DNA of 6,181 nt from Solobacterium sp. (GTDB lineage Bacteria > Bacillota_I > Bacilli_A > Erysipelotrichales > Erysipelotrichaceae), in contig JAFOLE010000276.1 of the NCBI GenBank assembly GCA_017419465.1, forward strand, positions 1 to 6,181. The letters are read 5' to 3'. Made by a program: the position numbers and the translations under genes. The notes beneath the pieces are model-generated. The model searched no databases. It was not told where the DNA came from and was given only the letters and a program-made list of their open reading frames with translations. Positions 1-4,527 of this stretch are shown here, in pieces; the first letter of the stretch is position 1; the number at the start of each line of letters is the position of its first letter.

Positions 1-65
1 ATATGTTTGATGAAGGTTATCTTCCTACTATGACCAGGACCAGTGTGCTCCTGATTTCAGAATAG
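1..65 (+). CDS. Possible 3' end of an upstream gene (partial, weak)
   Basis: A plus-strand reading frame is open from the window edge to a TAG at 63-65. Its last residues read TRTSVLLISE. The same ending, in the form TGVFLISE plus TAG, recurs 138 bases downstream (TAG at 201-203) within a direct repeat. That is compatible with a duplicated gene end, but the stretch is only about 20 codons, so the frame could be open by chance. An ATG at position 3 has no visible ribosome binding site, so if this is coding it is more likely the tail of a gene that starts outside the window. No function can be assigned. Confidence 0.22.
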   Translation, partial: MFDEGYLPTMTRTSVLLISE

Positions 66-71
66 AAAAAA
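35..71 (+). repeat. Direct repeat, copy 1 (37 nt)
   Basis: Matches 173-209 over 37 nt with three differences, all transitions (positions 37, 42 and 48). The best conserved core is TCCTGATTTCAGAATAG followed by an A-run. The copies are offset by exactly 138 nt, a multiple of three, so a reading frame through one is kept in the other. A weaker resemblance (CTACTATGA against CTATTATGA) continues just upstream of both copies. Confidence 0.8.
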
Positions 72-100
72 ACACCCATACCGTTTGTAAGTATGAGTGT
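66..100 (-). terminator. Hairpin with A/T tract after repeat copy 1
   Basis: ACACCCATAC (73-82 region) pairs with GTATGAGTGT (91-100) in a 10-position stem with one mismatch. It is preceded on the plus strand by seven A (66-72). Read on the minus strand this is a stem followed by a T-run, the layout of an intrinsic terminator. No clear minus-strand gene ends here, so it may belong to a decayed gene or act as a U-tract-less 3' end for plus-strand transcription. Confidence 0.4.
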
Positions 101-172
101 ATCCATCATCAGTTCAGCGCAAGCTTAACTTAATGACGTTGGGGGAAACCCGGGATTTTTCTATTATGAAAT

Positions 173-209
173 CAAGACCGGTGTGTTCCTGATTTCAGAA
201 TAGAAAAAA
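173..209 (+). repeat. Direct repeat, copy 2 (37 nt)
   Basis: Second copy of the 35-71 repeat. The frame open from 129 to the TAG at 201-203 reads through it and ends TGVFLISE, but it has no ATG and is closed upstream by a TAA at 126-128. If this was once coding, it is now a remnant. Like copy 1, it ends in an A-run that runs into a hairpin. Confidence 0.8.
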
Positions 210-238
210 GTGCCGGAACAGCGTGGACAGTGTTCGGC
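204..238 (-). terminator. Hairpin with A/T tract after repeat copy 2
   Basis: GCCGGAACA (212-220) pairs with TGTTCGGC (231-238), an 8-bp stem with one bulged G and a 10-nt loop, next to six A at 204-209. On the minus strand this reads as a stem followed by a T-tract. As with copy 1, no convincing minus-strand gene ends here. The stem sequence differs completely from the one after copy 1, although the flanking repeat is conserved. Confidence 0.4.
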
Positions 239-253
239 TGGTACGTATGTAAT
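224..253 (+). promoter_or_regulatory. Candidate promoter of the double-glycine peptide gene
   Basis: TGGACA (224-229) is one base from the TTGACA -35 consensus. It is followed 18 nt later by TGTAAT (248-253), or 16 nt later by TATGTA (246-251), as the -10. This places transcription start near 260, about 30 nt before the ATG at 292. The -35 lies in the loop of the preceding hairpin. This is inferred from consensus only. Confidence 0.35.
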
Positions 254-291
254 GTTGCAGGTCCTTTGCGGGATTTCGGAGGTAAACTGAA

Positions 292-456
292 ATGAAACTG
301 CTTAATGATGAACTGCTTCAGTTTATTACCGGCGGCACCGACTCACAGCCAGAGAAATGCATGTTTGGATTTGAGCCAATAAAACCGGAAAGTGACGGAA
401 AAAACGTTCCGGGCGGTAATGAGGATATTTTTCATCCAACGGACAATCAGCAGTAA
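292..456 (+). CDS. Double-glycine-leader peptide, 54 aa (bacteriocin/pheromone-like precursor)
   Basis: A 54-residue peptide starting at ATG 292, with GGAGGT at 278-283 and an ideal 8-nt spacing. The first 15 residues end in LNDELLQFITGG. Counting back from the glycines, this has L at -12, L at -7, I at -4 and GG at -2/-1, the pattern of leaders cut by C39-peptidase ABC exporters (bacteriocins, ComC-type pheromones, some RiPP precursors); the usual E at -8 sits at -9. The predicted cargo of 39 residues is acidic (8 D/E against 3 K), rich in Pro, Gly and Asn, and has a single Cys (residue 23). It lacks the hydrophobic helix or GxxxG motifs of class II bacteriocins, so signalling or a modified-peptide role fits better than a pore former. 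A second Gly-Gly lies at residues 41-42. No exporter or modifying enzyme is in the window. The gene call is strong; the function is inferred from the leader alone. Confidence 0.72.
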   Translation: MKLLNDELLQFITGGTDSQPEKCMFGFEPIKPESDGKNVPGGNEDIFHPTDNQQ

Positions 457-472
457 TTCTAAAAATCAAGGG

Positions 473-502
473 AAAGGCAGCCAGATTGGCCGCTTTTCTT
501 TT
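473..502 (+). terminator. Intrinsic terminator of the peptide gene
   Basis: An 11-position stem (473-483 with 487-497, 3-nt loop GAT, one A-C mismatch and one G-U pair) runs into TTTTCTTTT. It lies 16 nt after the TAA at 454-456, so the peptide gene appears to be transcribed alone or as the last gene of its unit. Confidence 0.72.
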
Positions 503-507
503 GGGGG

Positions 508-543
508 GTTGAACGAGGGTCGGAAAATTGACTGTCGTTCAAC
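508..543. repeat. 9-bp perfect inverted repeat
   Basis: GTTGAACGA (508-516) and TCGTTCAAC (535-543) are perfect inverted copies around an 18-nt spacer. They sit between the two converging terminators. There is no T-tract beside it, so it is not an obvious terminator. Function unknown. Confidence 0.45.
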
Positions 544-584
544 GTAAAGTTCTGCCGCAAGAGCCGGAGGCTTGTGACCTGAAT

Positions 585-610
585 GAAAAAACCACCGGCT
601 CAGCCGGTGG
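585..610 (-). terminator. Intrinsic terminator of the PadR/HAAS-DUF4097 operon
   Basis: An 8-bp perfect GC-rich stem, CCACCGGC (592-599) with GCCGGTGG (603-610) around a TCA loop, is followed on the minus strand by six T (586-591). It begins 4 nt after the stop codon at 615-617, a textbook rho-independent terminator for the operon read leftwards. Confidence 0.88.
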
Positions 611-614
611 ATGG

Positions 615-1643
615 TTATTTCCTGCGAAGTTTAATGTCGCCGCTGATGGTCCGTATCGTGACAGGGACTCCATCCGGATAAGAAGGAAGAGAGGTGTCGA
701 TCGAGCCGGACAGCGAACTCAGATTCGGTGCGGTATTAATGTTCCGGGGAAGTTTTACCGACACGTCACCGCTGGTGGCTTTGCTGAAGAAGGAGGTTAC
801 GGTTTCTCCGAATTCCGCGTCAATATCACCGCTCTGTGTTTCTGCGGAGAATTCCCCGCCGTAAATGCATTTGATGTCGACATCGCCGCTCGCAAGTTTT
901 GCGTCAAAGGAATCCAGATCATTCAGCCTGGCATACATATCCCCGCTTAAGCTTCTCAGATACAGCGTACCAAGCGAACCATGACGGATCGTCAGATCAC
1001 CGCTTGTGCTTTGAAAGCCGAGTTTCTCCAGCGATACGCCGTTTATATTGAGGTCGCCGGATACCACCTGCACATCCATTGTGCGAAGGGTTGAGGGAAC
1101 TTCCAGCGCAAGGTCCATTCCGCTGCGGAAGATGAGGTTTCCGGACAGGACTTCCCTGATGATCAGGGTGTCATCGATTACTTCAAAACTGATCTCATCC
1201 TGATTGCCTTCTGCACTCACATGGACAAGTTCATCATTGGATGGAAGCACTGCAATATCCACACTGACGCCATTGATTTCAATACGCTCAATGTTGGCGT
1301 ACACCTCCGTGCGTGTTCCGTCATGTCCCAGGCTGTCGAGCGCACGGGTGAAAATGCCCGTTACCGAATCCGCAAAGTCGCGGATCAGATCCTTGTCCAG
1401 GGTGAACTGGGCAGAGCGGAATGCTTCCTTTTTCGGAGCACCGATCTCCTGAAGCAGTCCTTTGATATCTCCGAGTGATGCCAGCACGGTTTCCTCCGCC
1501 TCGGCTGCGGACTTTCCCTGGGAAAACAGATCATTGTAGTGATCCGTCGCATTGGCAAGAATTTCTTCTTTCAGGTTTTCCAGCTCTGTGCTCATGACAT
1601 ATGGCGCAAAGCATTGATTCAGATATTCGTTAATCTTTTCCAT
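615..1643 (-). CDS. HAAS (DUF1700-like) + DUF4097 beta-repeat protein, 342 aa
   Basis: Residues 1-75 form a helical HAAS/DUF1700-type domain (MEKINEYLNQCF start, ASLGDIKGLLQEIG near residue 60), the small module that commonly sits beside PadR regulators in Bacillota. From about residue 120 to the end runs a DUF4097-type beta-solenoid. It contains eight spaced repeats of hydrophobic-strand plus Ser-Gly turns: seven SGD and one SGS. I see no signal peptide, membrane helix or sorting motif, so this version looks cytosolic, whereas many relatives carry a membrane segment between the two domains. The start overlaps the end of padR by 14 bp and AAAGG lies about 10 nt upstream, so translation is coupled to the regulator. 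Known PadR/HAAS pairs are linked to envelope or stress responses. The partner or ligand sensed here cannot be read from the sequence. Confidence 0.9.
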   Translation of the reverse strand: MEKINEYLNQCFAPYVMSTELENLKEEILANATDHYNDLFSQGKSAAEAEETVLASLGDIKGLLQEIGAPKKEAFRSAQFTLDKDLIRDFADSVTGIFTRALDSLGHDGTRTEVYANIERIEINGVSVDIAVLPSNDELVHVSAEGNQDEISFEVIDDTLIIREVLSGNLIFRSGMDLALEVPSTLRTMDVQVVSGDLNINGVSLEKLGFQSTSGDLTIRHGSLGTLYLRSLSGDMYARLNDLDSFDAKLASGDVDIKCIYGGEFSAETQSGDIDAEFGETVTSFFSKATSGDVSVKLPRNINTAPNLSSLSGSIDTSLPSYPDGVPVTIRTISGDIKLRRK

Positions 1644-1968
1644 CTTCGATCAGCCTTTCCAGCAGACGTTTCGCATTCTGCCATTCATTCCGGTTTGCCT
1701 CATAGGCAGCCCGGCCTTCTTGTGTGACGGTGTAATATCTGCGGCGGGCTCCCTGGTTTTCATTTCCCCAGTAGGAGGTGATGTATCCTGCCCGCTCAAG
1801 CCGCTTGAACGCGGTATACAGCGTCGCTTCATTCAGACCGTACTGTCCGTCGGTGAGTTTCAGAATCTGTTTGTTGATTTCATAGCCGTAGCTGTCTTTT
1901 TCACAGAGAAACCGTAACAGGATCGTATCGGTGTTTCCCCGGATCATATCGGATGCGATACCGGCCAT
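1630..1968 (-). CDS. PadR-family transcriptional regulator, 112 aa
   Basis: A short PadR repressor of the winged-helix type. The N-terminal half (residues 8-80) carries the family signature: DTILLRFLCEKDSYGYEI, then a recognition-helix region LNEATLYTAFKRLERAGYI, then the wing with QGARRRYYTVTQEG. The C-terminal helix (about residues 85-110) is the short dimerisation arm of the PadR-s2 subfamily. Length is typical. The ribosome binding site AGGTGA overlaps the stop codon of the preceding 46-aa gene, and the 3' end overlaps the HAAS/DUF4097 gene by 14 bp, so all three are probably coupled. PadR proteins usually repress their own operon and respond to a small molecule. A palindrome inside the operon promoter (2138-2153) is the likely autoregulatory operator. 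The effector is unknown. Confidence 0.95.
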   Translation of the reverse strand: MAGIASDMIRGNTDTILLRFLCEKDSYGYEINKQILKLTDGQYGLNEATLYTAFKRLERAGYITSYWGNENQGARRRYYTVTQEGRAAYEANRNEWQNAKRLLERLIEDGKD

Positions 1969-1971
1969 AAC

Positions 1972-2112
1972 TCACCTGATTCCCTGTTCGGGATCATAAA
2001 ATGCGATTCCGCTCCGCATGACGGATAATGTTTCATTATTGATCTGGATCAGTTCTTCGGCGGAAGAAATACCGTTCTTCCGCATGATCAGATATTCAAG
2101 CCAGGTTCTCAT
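1972..2112 (-). CDS. Unknown 46-aa protein, first gene of the PadR operon
   Basis: An ATG at 2112 preceded by GGGAGGA (2121-2127) with 9 nt spacing opens a 46-codon frame ending in TGA at 1972-1974, 3 bp before the padR start. The product begins MRTWLEYLIMRKNGISSAEE and ends YDPEQGIR. It looks like a small amphipathic helical protein with no signal peptide, cysteine or metal motif. Its ribosome binding site is the strongest in the operon and it is the first gene after the promoter, so it should be well translated. Its stop codon lies inside the padR ribosome binding site, which implies that its translation controls access to padR. I do not recognise a family. It could be a PadR partner, an HAAS-interacting peptide or a leader whose translation matters more than its product. 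Confidence 0.72.
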   Translation of the reverse strand: MRTWLEYLIMRKNGISSAEELIQINNETLSVMRSGIAFYDPEQGIR

Positions 2113-2137
2113 TGCATGTTTCCTCCCTGCAAGGTCA

Positions 2138-2165
2138 GTATTATCTAAGATACCTTATCTGTCAA
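2138..2165 (-). promoter_or_regulatory. Sigma-A-type promoter of the PadR operon with overlapping palindrome (likely PadR operator)
   Basis: On the minus strand a perfect TTGACA -35 (2160-2165) is followed after 16 nt by TAATAC (2138-2143). The start of transcription should fall near 2131, leaving a leader of about 20 nt. The spacer and -10 contain TATCTTAGATA (2142-2152), a palindrome with one central odd base. They also contain GTAT-N8-ATAC (2138-2153), the same 4-8-4 geometry as the ATGT-N8-ACAT site known for PadR proteins. A dimer bound here would block RNA polymerase, so negative autoregulation is likely. Confidence 0.75.
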
Positions 2166-2207
2166 GGTATATTGAAAACATAATGTGCGACATTCTTTTC
2201 CGGCCGT

Positions 2208-2235
2208 AAAAAAGCCGCTCCTTTTCGGGAACGGC
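2208..2235 (-). terminator. Intrinsic terminator of the 72-aa gene
   Basis: GCCGCTCCT pairs with GGGAACGGC across 2214-2235 (one C-A mismatch, one T-G pair). It is flanked at 2208-2213 by six A, which read as a T-tract on the minus strand. It lies 26 nt beyond the stop codon at 2262-2264 and insulates the 72-aa gene from the PadR promoter that follows in the same direction. Confidence 0.8.
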
Positions 2236-2261
2236 GTCTTGGAAATGATTCGTTCAGATTG

Positions 2262-2480
2262 TCAGAATACCTTGCCGCAGCGCCGGCAGATGGTACGTCC
2301 CAGAAAGGGAACGGAAGAATGCGCGGACGGCCGCCGCAGAGTCACGATACTGTGCGGTTTATTGTCAAGGCAGGTATTGCCGGCCATGTTCTGAGTCAGC
2401 GTCTCATAGTAGCCGTGGACCGGTGTGCTGATACTTTCCGGCGCAGCTGTATCTGAAATCTTTTTGGTTCTGAGTGTCAT
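2262..2480 (-). CDS. Orphan small protein, 72 aa, C-terminal CxxC
   Basis: The frame stays open upstream to an ATG at 2513, but the start at 2480 is preferred: AAAAGGAGGT lies 5 nt before it (2486-2495), and a -10 box TATAAT sits at 2505-2510, inside the longer version. The product starts MTLRTKKISDTAAPESISTP and ends GRTICRRCGKVF. It has three cysteines (37, 65 and 68); the last two form a CRRC knuckle two residues before a GK, like half of a zinc ribbon. The middle (residues 40-62) is basic and rich in Ser and Pro. There is no membrane helix or signal peptide. A private promoter, strong ribosome binding site and terminator show it is a real monocistronic gene. I do not recognise the family. 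A dimeric zinc-binding or nucleic-acid-binding protein is one possibility, not supported beyond the CxxC. Confidence 0.68.
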   Translation of the reverse strand: MTLRTKKISDTAAPESISTPVHGYYETLTQNMAGNTCLDNKPHSIVTLRRPSAHSSVPFLGRTICRRCGKVF

Positions 2481-2504
2481 GCGATACCTCCTTTTCCGCA
2501 GAGT

Positions 2505-2533
2505 ATTATACACAGTTGAAAGGGATACGCAAG
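2505..2533 (-). promoter_or_regulatory. Promoter of the 72-aa gene
   Basis: On the minus strand a consensus TATAAT (2505-2510) is preceded by TGTG. A moderate -35, TTGCGT, lies about 16 nt upstream (near 2527-2532). Transcription would start near 2498, just ahead of the ribosome binding site at 2486-2495, giving a very short leader. Confidence 0.6.
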
Positions 2534-2639
2534 GACACAGATGGAAGAGTACATTACAGTGGGACAGCAGCTTTCGGTGAATACTTTCCTTGCGGATCAG
2601 AAAAAATGTGTTTATGGTGAAGAAAAGGGGGATGATCGC

Positions 2640-3062
2640 ATGGGACGTAAGCAGATGATCACACAGATTCTGATCAGGGCATATACCATTCGTACGGTAT
2701 TGCTGTTTGTGGCGGAGGCTGCCTGGTTTATCCTGGCTGAGAATTCATTCAGCGGTCTGTTTGAGCTGATGAGGGCAACGCTGATTCTTTCCCTGCTTTC
2801 CTTTGCGGTATCGTTTCTGGTATCCCAGGAAGACCGCAGGATATCACCGTCACACGCGGTTCTGTATGCGGTGTTTGACGTTCTCATCTTCAGTATCGGC
2901 GCAGGTGTATTTGCGCTTATGGAGATGATGGGCATACAGGGCGGATCGGGACTTGCGGTGGTGGTCATTCCGATTCTTGCAGGAATGGTGATATTGCCGT
3001 TTTCCATTGTGCTGGCGGTTATCGCATACCGGATGATCAAACAGAATATAACGAGAGTATAA
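2640..3062 (+). CDS. Small four-helix membrane protein, 140 aa, unknown function
   Basis: The frame extends upstream to an ATG at 2541, but the start at 2640 is chosen: AAAAGGGGG lies 8 nt before it, and the 33 extra residues are hydrophilic and atypical while the membrane protein proper begins at MGRKQMITQI. Four hydrophobic segments are seen at about residues 17-33, 43-63, 72-96 and 104-130. There is a charged loop QEDRR at 64-68 and a short basic tail (RMIKQNITRV). No catalytic or transport motif is recognisable. It stands alone between a divergent gene (2262-2480) and a converging operon. A weak promoter (TTGCGG at 2590, TATGGT at 2613, 17-nt spacer) could drive it. It resembles generic small membrane proteins of Bacillota; no role is proposed. 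Confidence 0.78.
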   Translation: MGRKQMITQILIRAYTIRTVLLFVAEAAWFILAENSFSGLFELMRATLILSLLSFAVSFLVSQEDRRISPSHAVLYAVFDVLIFSIGAGVFALMEMMGIQGGSGLAVVVIPILAGMVILPFSIVLAVIAYRMIKQNITRV

Positions 3063-3100
3063 AAAGAGAGCCGGAACCCGTAGGAGAGTTCCGGCTTTGC
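3062..3100. terminator. Bidirectional terminator between converging units
   Basis: A perfect 9-bp stem, AGCCGGAAC (3069-3077) with GTTCCGGCT (3088-3096) and a 10-nt loop, separates the plus-strand stop (3060-3062) from the minus-strand stop (3102-3104). On the minus strand the stem is followed by CTCTTTTTA, a good T-tract. On the plus strand it is followed only by TTTGC, so it is stronger for the minus-strand operon. Confidence 0.82.
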
Positions 3101-3101
3101 A

Positions 3102-3695
3102 TTACTTCAGATCCGCAAGACCTGCGTCATGCAGCTGGCGGCAGCCAATGTATAACAGCAGCTGTCCTGCAAGGTTGACACCCTGCGCAATCCAGTTCAT
3201 GGATGCCTGGGTGAAATCCTTTGAGGAAAGATATCCCATTCCCAGACACAGGAAGAAGGAAACGATGAAACAGACAAGCGCACTGCGCTTTTTCAGTCTG
3301 CTCGCAAGGAAGGCGAGCGAAGCGTCCATTGCGCCAAGACCGATCACCATGATGCCGACAAGCGCCATCGTGGGAATCAGCGCGAAGGTCTTTCCCTTCA
3401 GGGAAGTGACGCCGATGGTCAGACCGATTCCCGCAAGCAGGAATCCGATTGCCTGATTGGAGAAAAACTGTTTTGTCATCCAGGTGACATCCGCAATATT
3501 CAGCGCATACAGGAGTTTATAGGTTGCCTTGAGTGCACCGGTTGCGGTGACCATGACAACGCCGATGGTGAAGAGCCACCAGGAGATGGATGAGATACGG
3601 TGCTTCAGATCCTTTGCGATAATCTGTGTTCCAAGAAGAAACAGAATTACCGGAATATAATCCGCAAGCGCCATCGGGACAGTGAATGAATTCAT
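3102..3695 (-). CDS. Six-helix integral membrane protein, 197 aa, last gene of reductase operon
   Basis: Hydrophobic segments at about residues 10-27, 38-56, 80-98, 104-125, 137-155 and 165-185 give a compact six-helix protein. Loops contain short charged patches (KDLKHR at 28-33, SRLKKR at 132-137) that by the positive-inside rule face the cytoplasm. A polar segment between helices 2 and 3 (KATYKLLYALNIADVTWMTK) could lie at the membrane surface. Its ATG is 4 nt after the stop of the DUF1295 gene and has only a poor AGAGAC ribosome binding site, so it depends on translational coupling. I do not recognise a family. Given the neighbours, it may be a substrate-binding, transport or scaffold subunit for the membrane reductase, but nothing in the sequence proves this. 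Confidence 0.88.
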   Translation of the reverse strand: MNSFTVPMALADYIPVILFLLGTQIIAKDLKHRISSISWWLFTIGVVMVTATGALKATYKLLYALNIADVTWMTKQFFSNQAIGFLLAGIGLTIGVTSLKGKTFALIPTMALVGIMVIGLGAMDASLAFLASRLKKRSALVCFIVSFFLCLGMGYLSSKDFTQASMNWIAQGVNLAGQLLLYIGCRQLHDAGLADLK

Positions 3696-3699
3696 AAAT

Positions 3700-4527
3700 T
3701 CAGTCTCTGTATACCGGAAAAGAATGATACTGCTTTGAGAACGGAATCAGAAGGGGAACGGTATCCGAATACTTCTGATATTCCGGGTCAAGACCGTATG
3801 TCTTTTCGTGACGGAGTTCAAGACGCTGTGCGGAGTTGAACATGACGTAGGTGATGAGCGCAAATGCGAGCAGAACCATGATCCACTGTTTTCCCTGTAC
3901 CGCACCGATACCGGATACGGTGACGCCGAACCAGAACAGAATCTCACAGAAGTAGTTCGGGCAGCGGACAATTTTGTAGAGACCGGTGTCGCAGAACCGC
4001 TTCGGATTAATCTTCTTTGCGGCAGACTTCTGCGCATCGGCGGTTGCTTCACCGATAATCGCAACGATCATGATGACGATTCCGATCCAGGCGAAGATGT
4101 TGTCATTCGCACGGTTCATGAACCGATAGGTGACTGCCGAAGTCTGCGCGGTGTACATCCACATGGAGTAGAACCACATGCAGAGGGAAACCGGAAGCGG
4201 CATCGCTTTTGCGGAACCGGTGGATTCCAGCTTCTTGCGGTAGTGGGCGTTGGTAAGCTCACGCTTGAGAATATAGCCGCCGAGACGGTAACCGTAGATG
4301 ATGAACAAAATTGCCATGATCGCGGTTGCCAGCGTAATCGTATGTGTGATGAGACCGAATGCAAGCAGGTAGATGCCGATGCACATGACTGCGAAGCCAT
4401 AGCCGACCGACATGAACCAGACAAATTCCTTGAAGCCCATGCAGCAGCCGATCGCCGCAACACGGGTGACGCCCCACATGAAGGCAGGCCAGACTTTGCC
4501 GATATAGGAGGGATCAAGCTTGAACAT
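3700..4527 (-). CDS. DUF1295 / steroid 5-alpha-reductase C-terminal-domain membrane enzyme, 275 aa
   Basis: A polytopic membrane protein with helices at about residues 38-58, 62-82, 112-133, 144-162, 190-210 and 213-231. The catalytic half has the DUF1295/steroid-5-alpha-reductase signature: GEATADAQK at 159-167, RFCDTGLYKIVRCPNYFCEI at 177-196 (with the R-x-P-N-Y-x-x-E core R188, P190, N191, Y192, E195), then PEYQKYSDTVPLLIPF at 248-263. The usual RHPNYFGE reads RCPNYFCE, with Cys replacing His and Gly. In the wider family these residues bind NADPH and reduce an activated C=C bond in a lipid (3-oxo-delta4-steroid, enoyl or sterol), and related methyltransferases share the fold. The first base of its ATG is the last base of the upstream stop codon (TAATG), with GGAGG inside the preceding gene. 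The N-terminal motif KLDPSYIGKVW has no assigned role. Family assignment is firm; the substrate is not known. Confidence 0.9.
   Translation of the reverse strand: MFKLDPSYIGKVWPAFMWGVTRVAAIGCCMGFKEFVWFMSVGYGFAVMCIGIYLLAFGLITHTITLATAIMAILFIIYGYRLGGYILKRELTNAHYRKKLESTGSAKAMPLPVSLCMWFYSMWMYTAQTSAVTYRFMNRANDNIFAWIGIVIMIVAIIGEATADAQKSAAKKINPKRFCDTGLYKIVRCPNYFCEILFWFGVTVSGIGAVQGKQWIMVLLAFALITYVMFNSAQRLELRHEKTYGLDPEYQKYSDTVPLLIPFSKQYHSFPVYRD

Noticed and set aside
93..203. Possible plus-strand gene from ATG 93 through repeat copy 2
   Set aside because: The frame is broken by a TAA at 126-128 and there is no ribosome binding site before the ATG, so it was not called.
129..330. Minus-strand open stretch containing CPRCSG and ending near repeat copy 2
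   Set aside because: About 44 codons look protein-like, with a CxxC, but there is no start codon or ribosome binding site in the open stretch, and it overlaps the start of the well-supported double-glycine peptide gene. It could be a remnant, but it cannot be called a gene.
528..950. 140-codon plus-strand frame
   Set aside because: It runs through the minus-strand terminator at 585-610 and then antisense to the DUF4097 repeats. The repeat-rich complement explains the open frame.
2419..2430. GACCGGTGTGCT resembling the start of the 37-nt repeat
   Set aside because: Only 12 bases match, and it lies inside the coding sequence of the 72-aa protein. The match does not extend, so it is most likely chance.
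2541..2639. Upstream start for the four-helix membrane protein
   Set aside because: The extra 33 residues are hydrophilic, the ribosome binding site (AAGGA) is weaker, and this stretch probably holds the promoters of two divergent genes. The start at 2640 is preferred.
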